Shown piece by piece: positions 1 to 10,833 of a stretch of DNA of 64,000 bases (its first letter is position 1; every line of letters starts with the position of its first letter). Position numbers and translations under genes: made by a program. Origin of the DNA: Tilletia caries (lineage: Eukaryota; Basidiomycota; Exobasidiomycetes; Tilletiales; Tilletiaceae); NCBI GenBank assembly GCA_032718865.1, contig JALUTQ010000030.1, positions 1,054,001 to 1,118,000 of the forward strand, read 5' to 3'. The notes beneath the pieces were generated by a model. That model did no database searches. It was not told where the DNA came from and saw only the letters and a program-made list of their open reading frames with translations.

Positions 1-2862
1 ACACAGTCCGATGCGCCCATCGCGACCGCCTGTCGGACGCCAAGCTCCAGGGCAGCCGCTTCAGCCCATACAATCCCCCTACCATCAGCATCCCATCCGG
101 AGAGCAACATCCAAGCCGTCCATCGATCGTCGCAGGTAACCCCGACGCCCCAGGTCGTAGACGCGTCGACGTACAAGACGTGAGGAAACTCCTTCGAGGG
201 CATGGCGATAGATCTGACCATTTCGTGCCTGAGGGCACGCACCCATACCTTGGCTTCGTCTTGTACCTGAGCAGGGACGTGAAGTCGATGATAAGGCTCC
301 TTAGACTCCCAAGCCTTCATGAAGGTGAAGAACTCCGCAAGGAAAGGAGCCAGGTCCCGGGCCATGGAGGCCACATGCTGAAGTGCACCGCACGTCTCCC
401 GCACTTCCTTGAGGGACCGAGGTGAAGACGACAGGAAAGCCGAGGCCCGAAGGCTGAACGCTTCCCGTTTCGAGTCCGGAAGCTTGACCGTCATTGCGTG
501 AAGGTCCCAGATAAATCCCAGGTAGGTCACCTTCGAGTCGAAGTCCGACTGCTTCACCGGGTGCCAGGGGAAACCCAGCACCTCGGTCGCTTGATGGATG
601 TCCTTGAGAGTGATGGTCGAGTCCGGGGGTTTGATGAAGACAAAGTCATCTACCCATTTGATGACCCGGAGTGCGGGCATCGTGCTGATGATGAGCATCT
701 TGACGAGGTCCGCCACCGACCCCCAGACCCCCGTGGCCGAAGCCAGACCAAAGGGCAGACGAGTATCGATGCCAAATCCTCCTTTCGGCAACGCAATGAC
801 CAGCCCCGGAAGCTGAGAGGGGTGAGTCTTGATCGCCCGGAACGCCTCCTGCGCGTCCAACATCGCCGCATAGGATCCCTTCGGGGTAAGGATGCACTTC
901 ATCTCCGCTGTTTTGGCGGAGATTATCTCCGTGACCCCTCCCGGAGAGAATCTCCGCGTAGATTATCTCCGCTGCACAAAAATCTCCGCGGAGATCTCCT
1001 TTCCGCCGTGATGTACAGGGTAGGGAGATGAATCACAGCAGGCCAGAAACGGCGGAGTTGCGGAGTCGAGTTTGAAAATGTGCATCTCCGCGGCATCTAC
1101 GGCGTAACTCCGCGTCTCCGCCGATGGACAAGAAACCCTGCCGAGACCCCTTCAGACTACAGGGTCTCAAGGGGTTTCTCTAATGGGATGGAGTCTCAGT
1201 TCGGTCTCGGATCGCTCAGCAGGGTCTGAAATCAGAACAAATCCACCCAACGCCTTGTCTCGTGCATATCAGCCGCTATGGACACTTCCTATACTGCTTT
1301 GAACTGCTTTTGGAAGGTTTGAACTGTGCAAAGATGTGATTCTGACCAAATATCTTACCTATCGGCGGAGACGCGGAGTTACGCCGTAGATGCCGCGGAG
1401 ATGGGGTAGGGAGATGCTTTTTCAGAAGCACAAAAATCTTGACGGGGTAGGGAGTTTTTCTATTTCGACTGAAGCCAATTTCTGTCATCTCCGCAGCCGG
1501 AGCTCCGAGAAAACGGCACGGAGATGCGGCGGAGACAGCGGAAAGGAGATAATCTCCGCGGAGATCTCCGTGTGCATCCTTACTTCGGGAAATCCCGAAT
1601 CTGATGAAAGAGAGAAAGGAGAGAGAGCAGATCAGCCCACCATTCCAAATGAATTTGATCCAATGATTCAAGAGTCCAACGAGATGATGATGATGAATGA
1701 GGAGCAAACATCGAGTTGGCAAAGCCAGAGCTCGGAAATTGATTGATCGTGAAGCAGAGGGATTACACCATGCTACTGATTGATGAGAGTGATGGAGTGG
1801 AGAGAGAGGGCAGAGGTCTCAAAGGACCACGCAAAGTTGGGGAAGGAACTGAACACTAACCTGATCGACCATCGCCGTAAAACCGTCCCAGCCACACACG
1901 AACTCATCAGAGTCGATGTAGGCGTTGATCGAGGCAGCAGCCTCTGGACCGGCCTTCCTCGGGAAGGAGAAGTCTTGAATCATCCTGAACTTCCCGCCAG
2001 GCTTGGGAACCAAGCCCAGCGGAGAAGTCTGAAAGCAACCCAACCTCTCCTCCACCTCCTCCAATGACAAGGGAGCCAGGACTCTACCCACGTCCACCTC
2101 CCTGTCCACAATCTCCTGAAGGATATCCAAATCCTCCTCAGCCTCAGCGTGATTTGGGTTCACCGTAGTGACCCTGATCGGGGGGATTCCGAAAGAGAAC
2201 CCCTCCTCCAAATCTCGCACCATGGTGGGAAACGCATGGGCGAGATTAAGTGATTTGATAGCCAACTCAAAGCCCTGAGGCTTGAGAGGGCTTGGTGACG
2301 GTTGGGCAACCTTGGCACCCATGCTCCGTCTTGCCGCAGATGGAACATTCATGTTTTCCGGCCGACCAGCTTGGAGCGGTCGACATGCATCCGTTGGAGA
2401 GATTGAAGCGATGGCAGATGATGGTTGTGCCATCCGAGGCCCGGACAAGCTTGCGGCTGGCGTCACGCTTGGCGTGCGCGGTCTCTCGACCTTCGGGGAC
2501 TCGGTTGCAATCATTGATGTTGTGCCGAACCCGGGACCCGCAGACGAAGCAGGCGCCAAGACCATCGGGACTAGTCGAGGCGCCCGACGAAAAGGGCTGC
2601 TTGCCCCCTTGGGCCTTGCTCTTCTTCTGAGAGGACTTTCCCGATGATGAGGAGGCCTGCTGATTGCCGCCGTGACCGGCTTGATGACCACCCGAGGAGG
2701 AAGATGACGCCTCGATGATGGTGTTGAAGTCCAAGAACATCTTGACCCGCGCCATGATGTCCGACTGCCAAGTGGCAGGGTCGAGTCGATATCCGTAAGG
2801 GGCATCGTAGTAGTCGTGTCGGAGCAGGTCGACGTAGCGTACAAGGATCGCCCATCCTCCAC
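1..2862 (-). CDS. DIRS-like pol: reverse transcriptase and RNase H (partial)
   Basis: The coding frame is open from 2862 to 1861 and continues from 902 to 1 once the 903-1860 insert is skipped. RT similarity begins near 2260. The fingers motif GLVPKPGGKFRMIQDFS lies at about 1975-2030. The first catalytic Asp is in AAMLDAQEAF just after the insert. The polymerase signature is KWVDDFVF (about 641-665). RNase H-like sequence follows (HVLYVDAST about 165-190, then IVWAEAAALELGV near position 30). The frame overlaps the end of gag and is shifted by one base relative to it, so Pol is probably made by frameshifting or splicing. The 3' part is off the left edge. No internal stops were found in the RT/RNase H part, so the copy may be young apart from its insert. 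Confidence 0.65.
903..1860. mobile_element. Inverted-repeat insert inside the RT gene, with intron-like ends
   Basis: The insert interrupts the RT frame between GATCAG and ATGAAG (pol strand). Its core carries a perfect 43-bp inverted pair at about 1082-1124 and 1360-1402. Outer, less regular inverted segments are built from repeated TCTCCGC/GCGGAGA words (about 905-1005 and 1490-1575). On the pol strand the insert starts GTTAGT and ends CGGAG, so removing it as an intron leaves RT in frame. A 12-bp piece of the adjacent RT (AAGGATGCAC) recurs inverted at 1571-1582. No clear target-site duplication was found, so it could be a non-autonomous foldback element, an element-derived intron, or both. 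Confidence 0.55.
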
Positions 2863-4066
2863 TCTTCCCTATCAGAGGGTGATCGCGAACAGACGACCAC
2901 ATATCCATCCAGGCGTCCTTCTCGATCTGAAGCCACTCCTTGACTTCTCCTTTCGCCTCAGCGACGACCTTCTCCATGGACTTGTCGAAGGCCTTGAATG
3001 CCGACGACATCTCAGCGTAAGACATCGCCAGGTCTTGCTTCTTGTGCTGCCCAAGCTGGGCATTGGGACCGGACGAGTCCAGGAGTTGAGCGATGGTTGG
3101 AGTCGTCGTGTGTACGACGTGCGCGTCGCGCGCTCGTCCCTCCACGATCCCTTCTTGGGTGAAATGCCAAAGCGGTACGTACATGGAGTTACGCAGCTTG
3201 TTGATGACGACAAGGGAGGGGAGGTCGACCGTGGCCGTGCTCTTCGCCTTGGGCTGGAAGGGTCGGCCCCTGATGAGTGAAGGCTCGCTGTCTGAGCGGC
3301 CGAGCAGAGGAGCTTGATGTCGAATCTTCTTGGAGGATGGAAGGCCTTGCGGCGACAGCTTGTGCTTGCTTGATGATGGAGTCGATGTCGGAGGAGGAGC
3401 CATAGCCACAGGACGTCGATAGGGGTTGTCCTGGGCCTGGGGGGTCTCGCTGTCCGATTCCGCATGATTGGGCCCCTTCGCGACAGGCAACAGCCGACCG
3501 AGGGCGACCTTGCGTGATGTTGGGGTGAGCTGCTCGAAAAGGGAGAACAGGTCCTCTATCTTGGTGGGCGCTGGCGTTATCGGACGCCCTTCCTCCAGGT
3601 CCTTCGCGATGATGCGTCGAACCTCCTCGTCTGAATCAGCAGAGTGTGACGATGACCGAGCCTTCTTGGCCTTGCCTTTGACCGAGTACACCTTCGGAAG
3701 GTTGAGGGAGGGTTGGTATCAGTGGATGGACTGATCACCGGCGTTGGAGGGCAGGTAAGGGTCCGTGAGCGAGTCCATGATGCCTTGTTCGATGTCGCGC
3801 TGAACATCACGCGCGGGTCGCTCGCCACCACGGATGTAGGAGTTGAGTGGCTGCTGATCTTGATGGGCGGTCGCCGAAGCAGCTTGGTCGGCGTCGTCGT
3901 TGTCGTCCTCGGGGTGAACACCTTCTCCCGCGGCCATGACGGCATCATCGCCAACATCCTCGCCCGCACCGGCAGCATCCGACTGGATGAGCCGTGCCTC
4001 GTCTTGAAGGGCCGCCATCTGGCGACCTGTCGAGCTAGAGATGGAGGGAGCAGAGCGCTGCGACAT
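2267..4066 (-). pseudogene. DIRS-like gag ORF split by one in-frame stop
   Basis: An ATG at 4066 opens a 115-codon frame ending at a TGA (3719-3721). The same frame reopens immediately and runs 474 residues from about 3691 to the stop at 2267. Together they make a gag-like product of about 600 residues. The N-terminal part is acidic and Gln/Ala-rich. The middle part is Ser/Pro/Lys-rich. An alpha-helical block (around DKSMEKVVAEAKGEV, DAWMDMWSSVRDHP) is typical of fungal retroelement gags. Near the C-terminus lie Cys-rich knuckles (ACFVCGSRV, CHRFNLSNGC, HECSICGKTEHGC). The single TGA could be a nonsense mutation, a readthrough codon or part of a small intron; frame continuity on both sides argues that it is recent. 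The stop at 2267 overlaps the pol frame, which is offset by one base. Confidence 0.65.
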
Positions 4067-4480
4067 TGCGCTTGCGATGCTTGAAAGGGAAGAGATTGAA
4101 GAGTGTGATGTGATGGTGGGCGAGTGCGAAGGATGAAGAGCGAGTGAAGGAAGGGAAAGAAAGGGATTGAATCAATAGTCTACTCGACTGCGCACCTATG
4201 AGAGGATAGCAGTGAGGACGTGAGTGAGGACGACTGATGATGTGGTCGTCCGTCAGAGGCACCGACGCGCGTCGGGCCGACTTATGAGAAGATTTTTCCA
4301 CTCCCGATCCCGACGCGACGCGGTGCCATGTGTCTTGGCATTACGCGTCACGTCCTCACTGCGGCCGAGGCCGAGCGACAGCGATTCCATCTCATCTGAC
4401 GCGACACACTCGCGTCATGCCGGGCGCGTTCACCATGTGGCGCTTCGTATGTACATTTTCTTTAAACTTCCTTTCTTCTA
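4067..4480. other. Untranslated flank of the DIRS-like element
   Basis: This is the presumed 5' leader or terminal repeat of the DIRS-like element on the minus strand. It contains several GTCGGGCC/GACGCGTC words and no convincing reading frame. The element's outer boundary was not located. Confidence 0.3.
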
Positions 4481-5027
4481 GGGCCTGATCAGTATCAAAC
4501 CCGCCCTAAGTAAATTCAAGCCCGGGGTTGGTTGAGCCCGGGCTCGTTTAAGCCTGCGATCAGTCACATTTGCCGGCTTGCTTTTTTTGAGCCCGGGCTT
4601 GGATTCTCCAATCCCGCCCATACGAAGTCCAAGCCTGCAAAATAACGCGTGTTTGCCCAAACCCGCACTCATTCTTTTGCCATGGAAATGGCTGTCAAAC
4701 CTGGAGGTCAACCACTATCAACACGCGTTTCGACGCGTTTCGATGAAATGGTTGCTCAAAAGCCCTTAAGCGGACAGAAGCAAAGCCTTGTCAAGAAGCA
4801 GCACACGAAAGAGGAGCACCGTCTGGGGGCAGATGTGATGGGAATGCTGGATAAAGGGAGTGACATGAAAGGAAATTTTTCTAAGCCCGTGTTTTGACCG
4901 AAAACTGAGCCTGCGTTCAGTGAGCAGAGCGCGCAAGCCCGCGGGTTTGCGAGCCAAATTGCATTTTTGAAAAACCGGTTCACTCAAGCCCGCACGCAAG
5001 CCCGCGGGCTTGATACTGATCAGGCCC
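4481..5027. mobile_element. Tc1/mariner-type MITE, 547 bp, TA target site
   Basis: The termini are inverted repeats: GGGCCTGATCAGTATCAA on the left matches the reverse complement of the right end over 18 bases, and similarity continues into AAGCCCG-type subterminal repeats. The element is flanked on both sides by TA (4479-4480 and 5028-5029). There is no transposase frame. The interior is dominated by short AAGCCCG/CGGGCTT words in both orientations, which look like subterminal transposase-binding sites. The TA duplication and TIRs fit a non-autonomous Tc1/mariner/pogo-type element. Confidence 0.8.
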
Positions 5028-5748
5028 TACGGACCGGTGCTTCTCGCTCCTTGACAGTCTTGCTTGGAGAGAGCGGGACGCGGAGCCTTGCTGATGTGGA
5101 GGGAGCGAAAAGAGAGAATTCTGAAGTCAGTAGGGCGAAGAGAGTCGACTGAGACGAGAAGAAGACCATCACTTCACTCGACTGCGCTCGCTCCGCGATA
5201 GGAGAAAGAACCCACCCACCTCCCCCTCCCCATTGCGTCTGCGTCGCCCCAGCCGCACCGGGTCGGGCCGCATCGACGTGCGAGTACATACAAGTGCTCT
5301 GAACCCAACCCTGCATCAGAGATACAGGCATTGAGAGATTGAGATTGACACAGGACCACGTGGAACACAACGTTAGCAGAACGCAACAAGGAGAGCAAGG
5401 CTGTTTGGCGGACGTCTGTGTGCAAGAAACCTCCTAACTATCAGGCGCTCCTATCTCGTCAATCGCGACGAGAATGGAGCTCGCGTCTTCGTCGGGTTCG
5501 GTTTTCTTCAAGGCTTCTGTCTATACCATCAAGCGACCTGTCCGATTGCAGGTCTTCCTTCTGACCTTCAACAAGAGTGCAGTAAGGAAATGGCTGGTCC
5601 GCGGGTATTATTAGTCCCGCCATCCAGTCCCACGCGCTTAGCTCTCAGGGAAGCGTAATCATCCACGGTAGTGCGAGCATATAGGTAATAGGGACGTAGA
5701 CGTTGTGAATAGATTTCGATTTTTGGTTGCGCCGCTGCGGCCGCTTGA
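5028..5748. other. Intergenic, no gene seen
   Basis: Short open frames exist on both strands, but none has codon structure, motifs or splice context that I can support. The stretch separates the MITE from the GCN1 relic. Confidence 0.4.
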
Positions 5749-7733
5749 CTATATACTCAAGCTCGCCAGAAGCTTCTCGTCGCCCGACCATGGCTCTGTG
5801 CTCTTGAGTTGAGACTTGGCTTCCCGTACTTGCCGCGCAACACCATGAGCCAAAGCACCCCACTCGTTCAACTTCATCCCCAGTTTTGTCGACACCTCCG
5901 GCGAGATGTCGCGGTGGAACTCCACAGGCGCGCGGTTCAGCATCGCCAATACGCAGTAGCTTGCGAGTTGAGCTTGGACGTCGTCCGTCGAGCCCAGGAC
6001 TCGGTCGAGCACAAAGTCGTGGAGCACAGATGCATCCATGTGGGCGATGGAGCCGCAGACCTCTGCAATTGCCTTCCGGAAAGACTCGCGGACATCGGCC
6101 GCCTGCTCAAAGGTGTCGTCGAGCAGTCGCAGCAGCCCCTCGCGCGACGGAGCACCGACGTTCTTCGCTGGAGCGTGCGACAGGACATGCGCAAGTGCAT
6201 GGGCAGACGCATCAGCCAAGTCCACCGCCTCGATCGTCGCTCCTGACCCTCCTGCCGCACCACCGTCGGCAGCGTGATCGCCTTGAAGGCTAGCTCGAGC
6301 GCCAGAGAGCAGCTCCGTGATGACGGGGTCGGCTCGGGGCTGGTACTCCATCAGCACTCCAAGTGCGATGCCGGCTCTCGCCCGTACCGTAGCGCTGATT
6401 GGATCGGCAACCGCTTTCTGGAACGACCTTTGCAGTTGCGGGTAGAACGGCCGGCAGTGCTGAGCCACGTGTTGCAGGGTGGTCGTCAGTGCTGTCAGGA
6501 TGGCAGCCTTGACAGGGGGAGTGTGACGATCGCCACAGGCACGAATCAACGGACCAACAATAGTCGTCACGAAGGGCTTGATCGCGTCCGCCGAAGTCCG
6601 CTCGACGATGTCAGACAAGCCCAGAGCACCCTGTTCTCGTTGTTCGGCAGTGCCTGTTGAATGAAGGATACGCAAGTCAGCTCACCTGCCTTTCGTCCAC
6701 GATCAGGATCTGACAACCAGCGAACTCACCATTCATCAGGCCAGCGAGGAACACAGGTACCAAAGGCGCGGCCCCCCTTCGGTAGGCAGAAGCCGGGTAG
6801 ACCCTGACCGGGCGTGCCAACGTTCTCGACTGCTCGTCTCAACGGTACCTGAAGAAGATGTAGAAAACACAGTGTCAGCTCTCCGATCCAAGGCCAACTG
6901 CGAGATTCAGCAAGGCAAAGACTACTACTGACCACAAGCTGCTCCATCTCGTCCTTGGTGACGGTCTTCAAGCTTGCATCAAGGGCGGACCAAGCCGCAG
7001 CAACCACGTCTTCGCTCGATGCCTCGAACAAAAAGATAAGTTTGCGAATCCAGTCAACCATGTAGTCCGAGATTGAGACCGAAGACTTCTTGTGAGCACA
7101 GAACGTCGCAAAGACGCGGCATCCGGTGACACATCGTTTCGGCTGGTCCACATTGCCGACCCAGCCCAGGAGCAGAACCATGAGCTGGTGCAGCGAGTCC
7201 GTGTCCGAGATCGATGAAAGAATCGTCTGTACCGCCGCCTCGACATCGGGGCGGACATCTGTTTGCTTGTCGTCCTCGAGTGACTTGGCAAGGGCAGTGA
7301 TAATGGCACTGAGTCTGCGTAGGATGAGCAGCAAATTGTCAGCAAGTGGTGGTCAGTTGCCTCAGACTTCGCTCCGAGAAGCAACTCACTTCTTTGGCAG
7401 CGCGGGCCCTGCAACCTGAACAAGAGCTGCCAAGGCATTGGCATTGAAAGCAGTCAAAGGTTGAGCAGTAAGCGTAGGGAGCAGGACGGGGAACACGACG
7501 TCAGCGCGAGCGCGCATGACCTCTCTGAGAGCCGCGAGCGCGGTCTCGGCACCTGCACTGGTCGGATCCTTCAACGCCTCGAGCAATGTCGGGATTGTCT
7601 CGTCGATAGCGCGAGGGCCAATGTGCTCTTGTTCAGCATCGAACGCTTCGGCGGCCGCTGCGCGGACCTCGGCAGCTTCGTCCACAAGCGAGTGGCGAAT
7701 GATGGCGATATGGGTCCACGTACACTCATATGA
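5749..7733 (-). pseudogene. GCN1: GCN1 C-terminal fragment (5'-truncated, one frameshift)
   Basis: This matches the C-terminal HEAT-repeat part of Gcn1, the ribosome-bound activator of the eIF2-alpha kinase Gcn2. Recognised stretches include EVRAAAAEAFD, GQGLPGFCLPKG, GALGLSDIVERTSADA and PLIRACGDR. Exons on the minus strand: about 7733-7390, 7314-6933, 6848-6730 and 6653-5749, with introns of 75, 84 and 76 bp that all keep GT..AG ends. In the third exon a run of six C on the plus strand (6772-6777) is one base too long and breaks the frame within the conserved GFCLPKG region. A complete Gcn1 has about 2,600 residues; only the last 570 or so are here, and homology stops abruptly near 7733. 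Intron retention shows a DNA-level copy, not a retrocopy. The functional gene is presumably elsewhere. Confidence 0.8.
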
Positions 7734-8050
7734 TTGGCTCGGACGTAGATCGCAACGTTATGGAAGGAAATTGAAAATTGAATTGACAGTAGCGATTTTT
7801 TTTTGATGGAAGTAATGCTACTTGAGCATGTGCATATGCATGTGAAAGCTGTATGACGATGCCTCAGGCCATGATCGAAGTCGGGGCTGTGCGCGGCGGA
7901 GTCGGAAACTGGTCACTTGACCGTTTTGATCGCTGATTAAGATCATTGACGACGGAGGCTTGCGAACTTTTCCACCAGTGCCCGGATCCGATCAGGATTA
8001 CCGTATTGACCCAGAACCCCTTGGAGTTGATGATAAAGTGCAGACGCCTC

Positions 8051-8470
8051 TTACCCCTCTTGATGAGCCCTGAGGAACGTATCCATCATTGCCTCTTGAA
8101 CACTTGGTGGAAGGTTAGGCCGACCAAGACGTTTCAGATCGGCCATTTTGTCGTCCCAGTCGATGATTTTGCTCGCTGCTCCAGAGACCCAGTGTGCGAT
8201 GAATTACAATATCAGCTCTCCTTCAATCAATGAACGATCGCCTCATGATAGTCCGAAAAGCTCACCGTATTCCTTTCCAACTCGGGAAATTTCGCTCGCT
8301 TCTTCCTGTATGTCCAAAGAAATGTTGTGGTCATGTGAGCGAAGTAACGTTTCATCAGACATAGCCATCGGTGCACTCACAAAGGACGGCCCGACCGGGG
8401 CAGAGTTAGCTCCTGTGGCGGCAAGACCGAGGATGAAGGGCAACATGACCACAAAGCGAAGGCTGAGCAT
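8051..8470 (-). CDS. Small secreted protein, 109 aa, two exons
   Basis: Exon 1 is 8470-8266 and exon 2 is 8175-8051, with a 90-bp intron (donor GTGAGC, acceptor TGGAGCAG); the total is 110 codons including TAA. I chose the ATG at 8470 rather than the longer in-frame opening at 8605, because the TATA box (8612-8619) puts the transcription start downstream of that opening and because a clean signal peptide follows 8470 (MLSLRFVVMLPFILGLAATG, then ANSAP as a likely cleavage site). The mature protein is about 85 residues, charged, without Cys pairs or a recognised domain. A second, broken copy with the same promoter lies at 29.1-30.3 kb. Function unknown; size and signal peptide would fit an effector-like or cell-surface protein, but that is inference. 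Confidence 0.6.
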
Positions 8471-8610
8471 TGTCTTGAAGGTGAGGTGGCAGTATTTGTG
8501 AGGGAAGAAGATGTGCAGCAAGTCGAGCTGTGGAGATTGGGCTAAGGAGTGAAGTCGGATGGGGAAGAGTTGGGTTTGAAGATTTGACTCAGGATTCAGA
8601 ATCATGAGCA

Positions 8611-8620
8611 GTATATATAC
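8611..8620 (-). promoter_or_regulatory. TATA box of the small secreted protein gene
   Basis: The sequence GTATATATAC lies about 140 bp upstream of the start codon at 8470. It is conserved, with about 90 bp of surrounding sequence, in the second gene copy at 29122-29132. Confidence 0.55.
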
Positions 8621-8699
8621 CCTTCATCGAGGAAGGTCGTCAGCAGTAGCAGCCCGAGACGCAAGGGAAGCGACTAGTCTGGCTCCACTCGAAATTTGA

Positions 8700-10833
8700 G
8701 TGACACCTCCCGCAAAATTTTCCTTTTTGCATCCAACCAACGCACACTTCCATGCCTCACAGCACCTTTACCCATCAACCAATGTCAGAACAAAGTCATC
8801 GGCCTTGTGAGGGTTACACCCAAAGTACACAGTCCAGGTGTTGTTTTGGTATTCCGGCACTTCCCATGGTCGTAGCTGACGCGTCTGTCAACCGCATTTC
8901 TGGTCTCTTCCTTTATCTGCTCCCTCAGCCCTTTTTTCCACTCCTCTGCATAGCAACAGCCTTGCTCAGTCAGTCGAAGGGAGTTTTGGAGTGAGTGAGG
9001 GCCCGTGCGCGAGCCCTCTGGAACAGTGTTGTGAGTACGGGCCCCGCCCGAACGGGTGACCGTTCGGATCAGTGATCAGCACCTTTTGTCATACATATGA
9101 AGTCATATTCCCCGAACTCTTTAGAGTTTTGGGGGTGTTTCTCCGCGGACACGCACGGTCACAGAATTTCTCCGATGGGGTCACGAAGCGGACACAAGTT
9201 GTCGCAGAACGGTCACCAACTCCACAAGCATCCTCCTTTGAGCAACCAGCCCGAACCCAACCCAACGGACAGAGTAAGTACTTCACAGAACACCACTACC
9301 GAGCACTGAGTATAAGTAATCAGACACTTGTACTGACGCTGTTGATTTCCTTCTCATATTGCTCTCTCCTCCGCCCCTCGCACTTGCTGATCGTTTCTCC
9401 CTATTTCTTCTTCGCTTCGCTCCCATCTTCTCAGCACTCACAGTCTACATCGCTGCTCGCAGCTCCCGTCTTGCGCCCTCGACTCTGCTCCGCGCGCGCT
9501 GTTGCGCGTCTGCCGTCGCCGGCCGCTGTTTGTTGCCGCTCCTCGGAGTTCGGACAGTGAGTCCCCTATTTCCCATTCATGCGCGTCGCTTCCAAGGGCA
9601 AATTACTTATGCTGACGCCTTCTCTCTTTCTCAGTGTTGTGTCGGCAATGAAGTTGGGTTTTTCTGGAGGAGGGTGAGCCGCATCCATCAGAGACATCAA
9701 CGAGTTTACGCGCAATGTGCTGATACGCGTTCTTACTTCTTTTTCTTCTTGCTTGTTGGATTCTTTCCCATTCAGATTTTTCTGCTAATCATTCAATTCC
9801 GGTTTGCGGTGCTTGAGGAGAAAAAGGGGATAGGAGAGTCTCGTCGGCAGGGGATGTTGCCAGTGGCGCAGCGCATCCTCTGCCGCGGACAACATGGCGA
9901 AAATAGGGGGAACGTATGTCAGTTTGGAAATGGGATGTCGAGGCGAGGTAGTCTCACGATAGTCGATAACTGATAGTCGATAACTGACACTTCTCTCGTC
10001 TTTCTTTGCGCAGCTATTTCATCAATCGACGCTGGAGGCTTCAGAACGAGTTAGGATTCAGAAATATACGGGGGATGAATGATCGAAGATTCGAAGTGAG
10101 TAATGCCATAATCCCAAAACCTTTAAAGAGACCTCAGCTGATATGCTTTTCCTTCACTCATGAAGCTACTGTTTCCTCCACCGATATCCTATTCACTATA
10201 CAGGCACTTTCGTCTTAGACTTCGATGCAATACAATCCCAATAATTGTTCTTCAAGTCAATCACCCCGCGCGACGCAAGAAAGGAAAGACTCTGCACAAA
10301 GTTGCCCAACACATCTTCTGGCAATCAGCGACAGTGCGCGTAAGGAGGGACAGCCCAAAGGTCGGTGCAGGCCTAAACGAACACACAGCCACGGGAAGAG
10401 TCATGACAAAAAGCGATGGAAATGCGGGAACGAGTACGAAGGCCAGATTACATGAAACAGTCGGAGACTCGGGAGACGCAAGTGCGAGAGGACGAAAAGT
10501 GCGAGCGGACCAAATCAAAGCGGTGACGACGGGCGAAGGAGAAGAGCTTGCGAGGCGAGAAAAAAACAAGGCCGGATGATGGATTTGGCAAACTTGGATG
10601 GCGCAGGTCTGCGAACGTGTCGTATCGCCTCGACCACCTGGGGTATCGACTACGTCTGGGAGATGGGACCTGGATAGATAACTCAGCTGTCTGAGTGGAT
10701 GCATAATGAGAGAGGGAGAGAGGGGACGATTTTTCTGGACGCTTCGAAAGGAGTTGGCGTCAGTACAGTAGTCAGTATAGCGCAGATCCCAGCAGCAATA
10801 ATGAATAGGAAATTAGGAAGACTACTCACCTTC
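8700..10833. other. Gene-poor stretch with no supported gene
   Basis: Several short plus-strand frames (9072-9560, 9359-9973, 10160-10579) show no recognisable domains. A short segment at about 9840-9930 resembles 59130-59260, inside the 2-kb TIR element, including a GTTGCCAG..GCGCAGCGC core, so part of this region may be an old repeat. Pyrimidine tracts followed by CAG near 9635, 9775 and 10014 could be splice acceptors of an unrecognised transcript. Confidence 0.25.

Larger units (their letters stand above)
1..4066 (-). mobile_element. Partial DIRS-like retroelement
   Basis: The element reads leftward from a gag start at 4066 and leaves the window at position 1. Order seen: gag-like protein with Cys/His knuckles, then reverse transcriptase, then the start of RNase H. 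The knuckle pattern (CHRFNLSNGC followed by HECSICG) and the RT style (GLVPKPGGKFRMIQDFS, later KWVDDFVF) resemble DIRS-group elements rather than copia or gypsy: no aspartic protease or integrase lies between gag and RT. The tyrosine recombinase expected of DIRS elements and the internal complementary region would lie beyond position 1, so the class assignment is inferred from gag and RT only. A 958-bp inverted-repeat insert (903-1860) sits inside RT. Confidence 0.7.

Noticed and set aside
1276..1746. ORFs of 118 and 148 aa inside the RT insert
   Set aside because: They run through the inverted-repeat core and low-complexity flank; no motif, and the two strands mirror each other.
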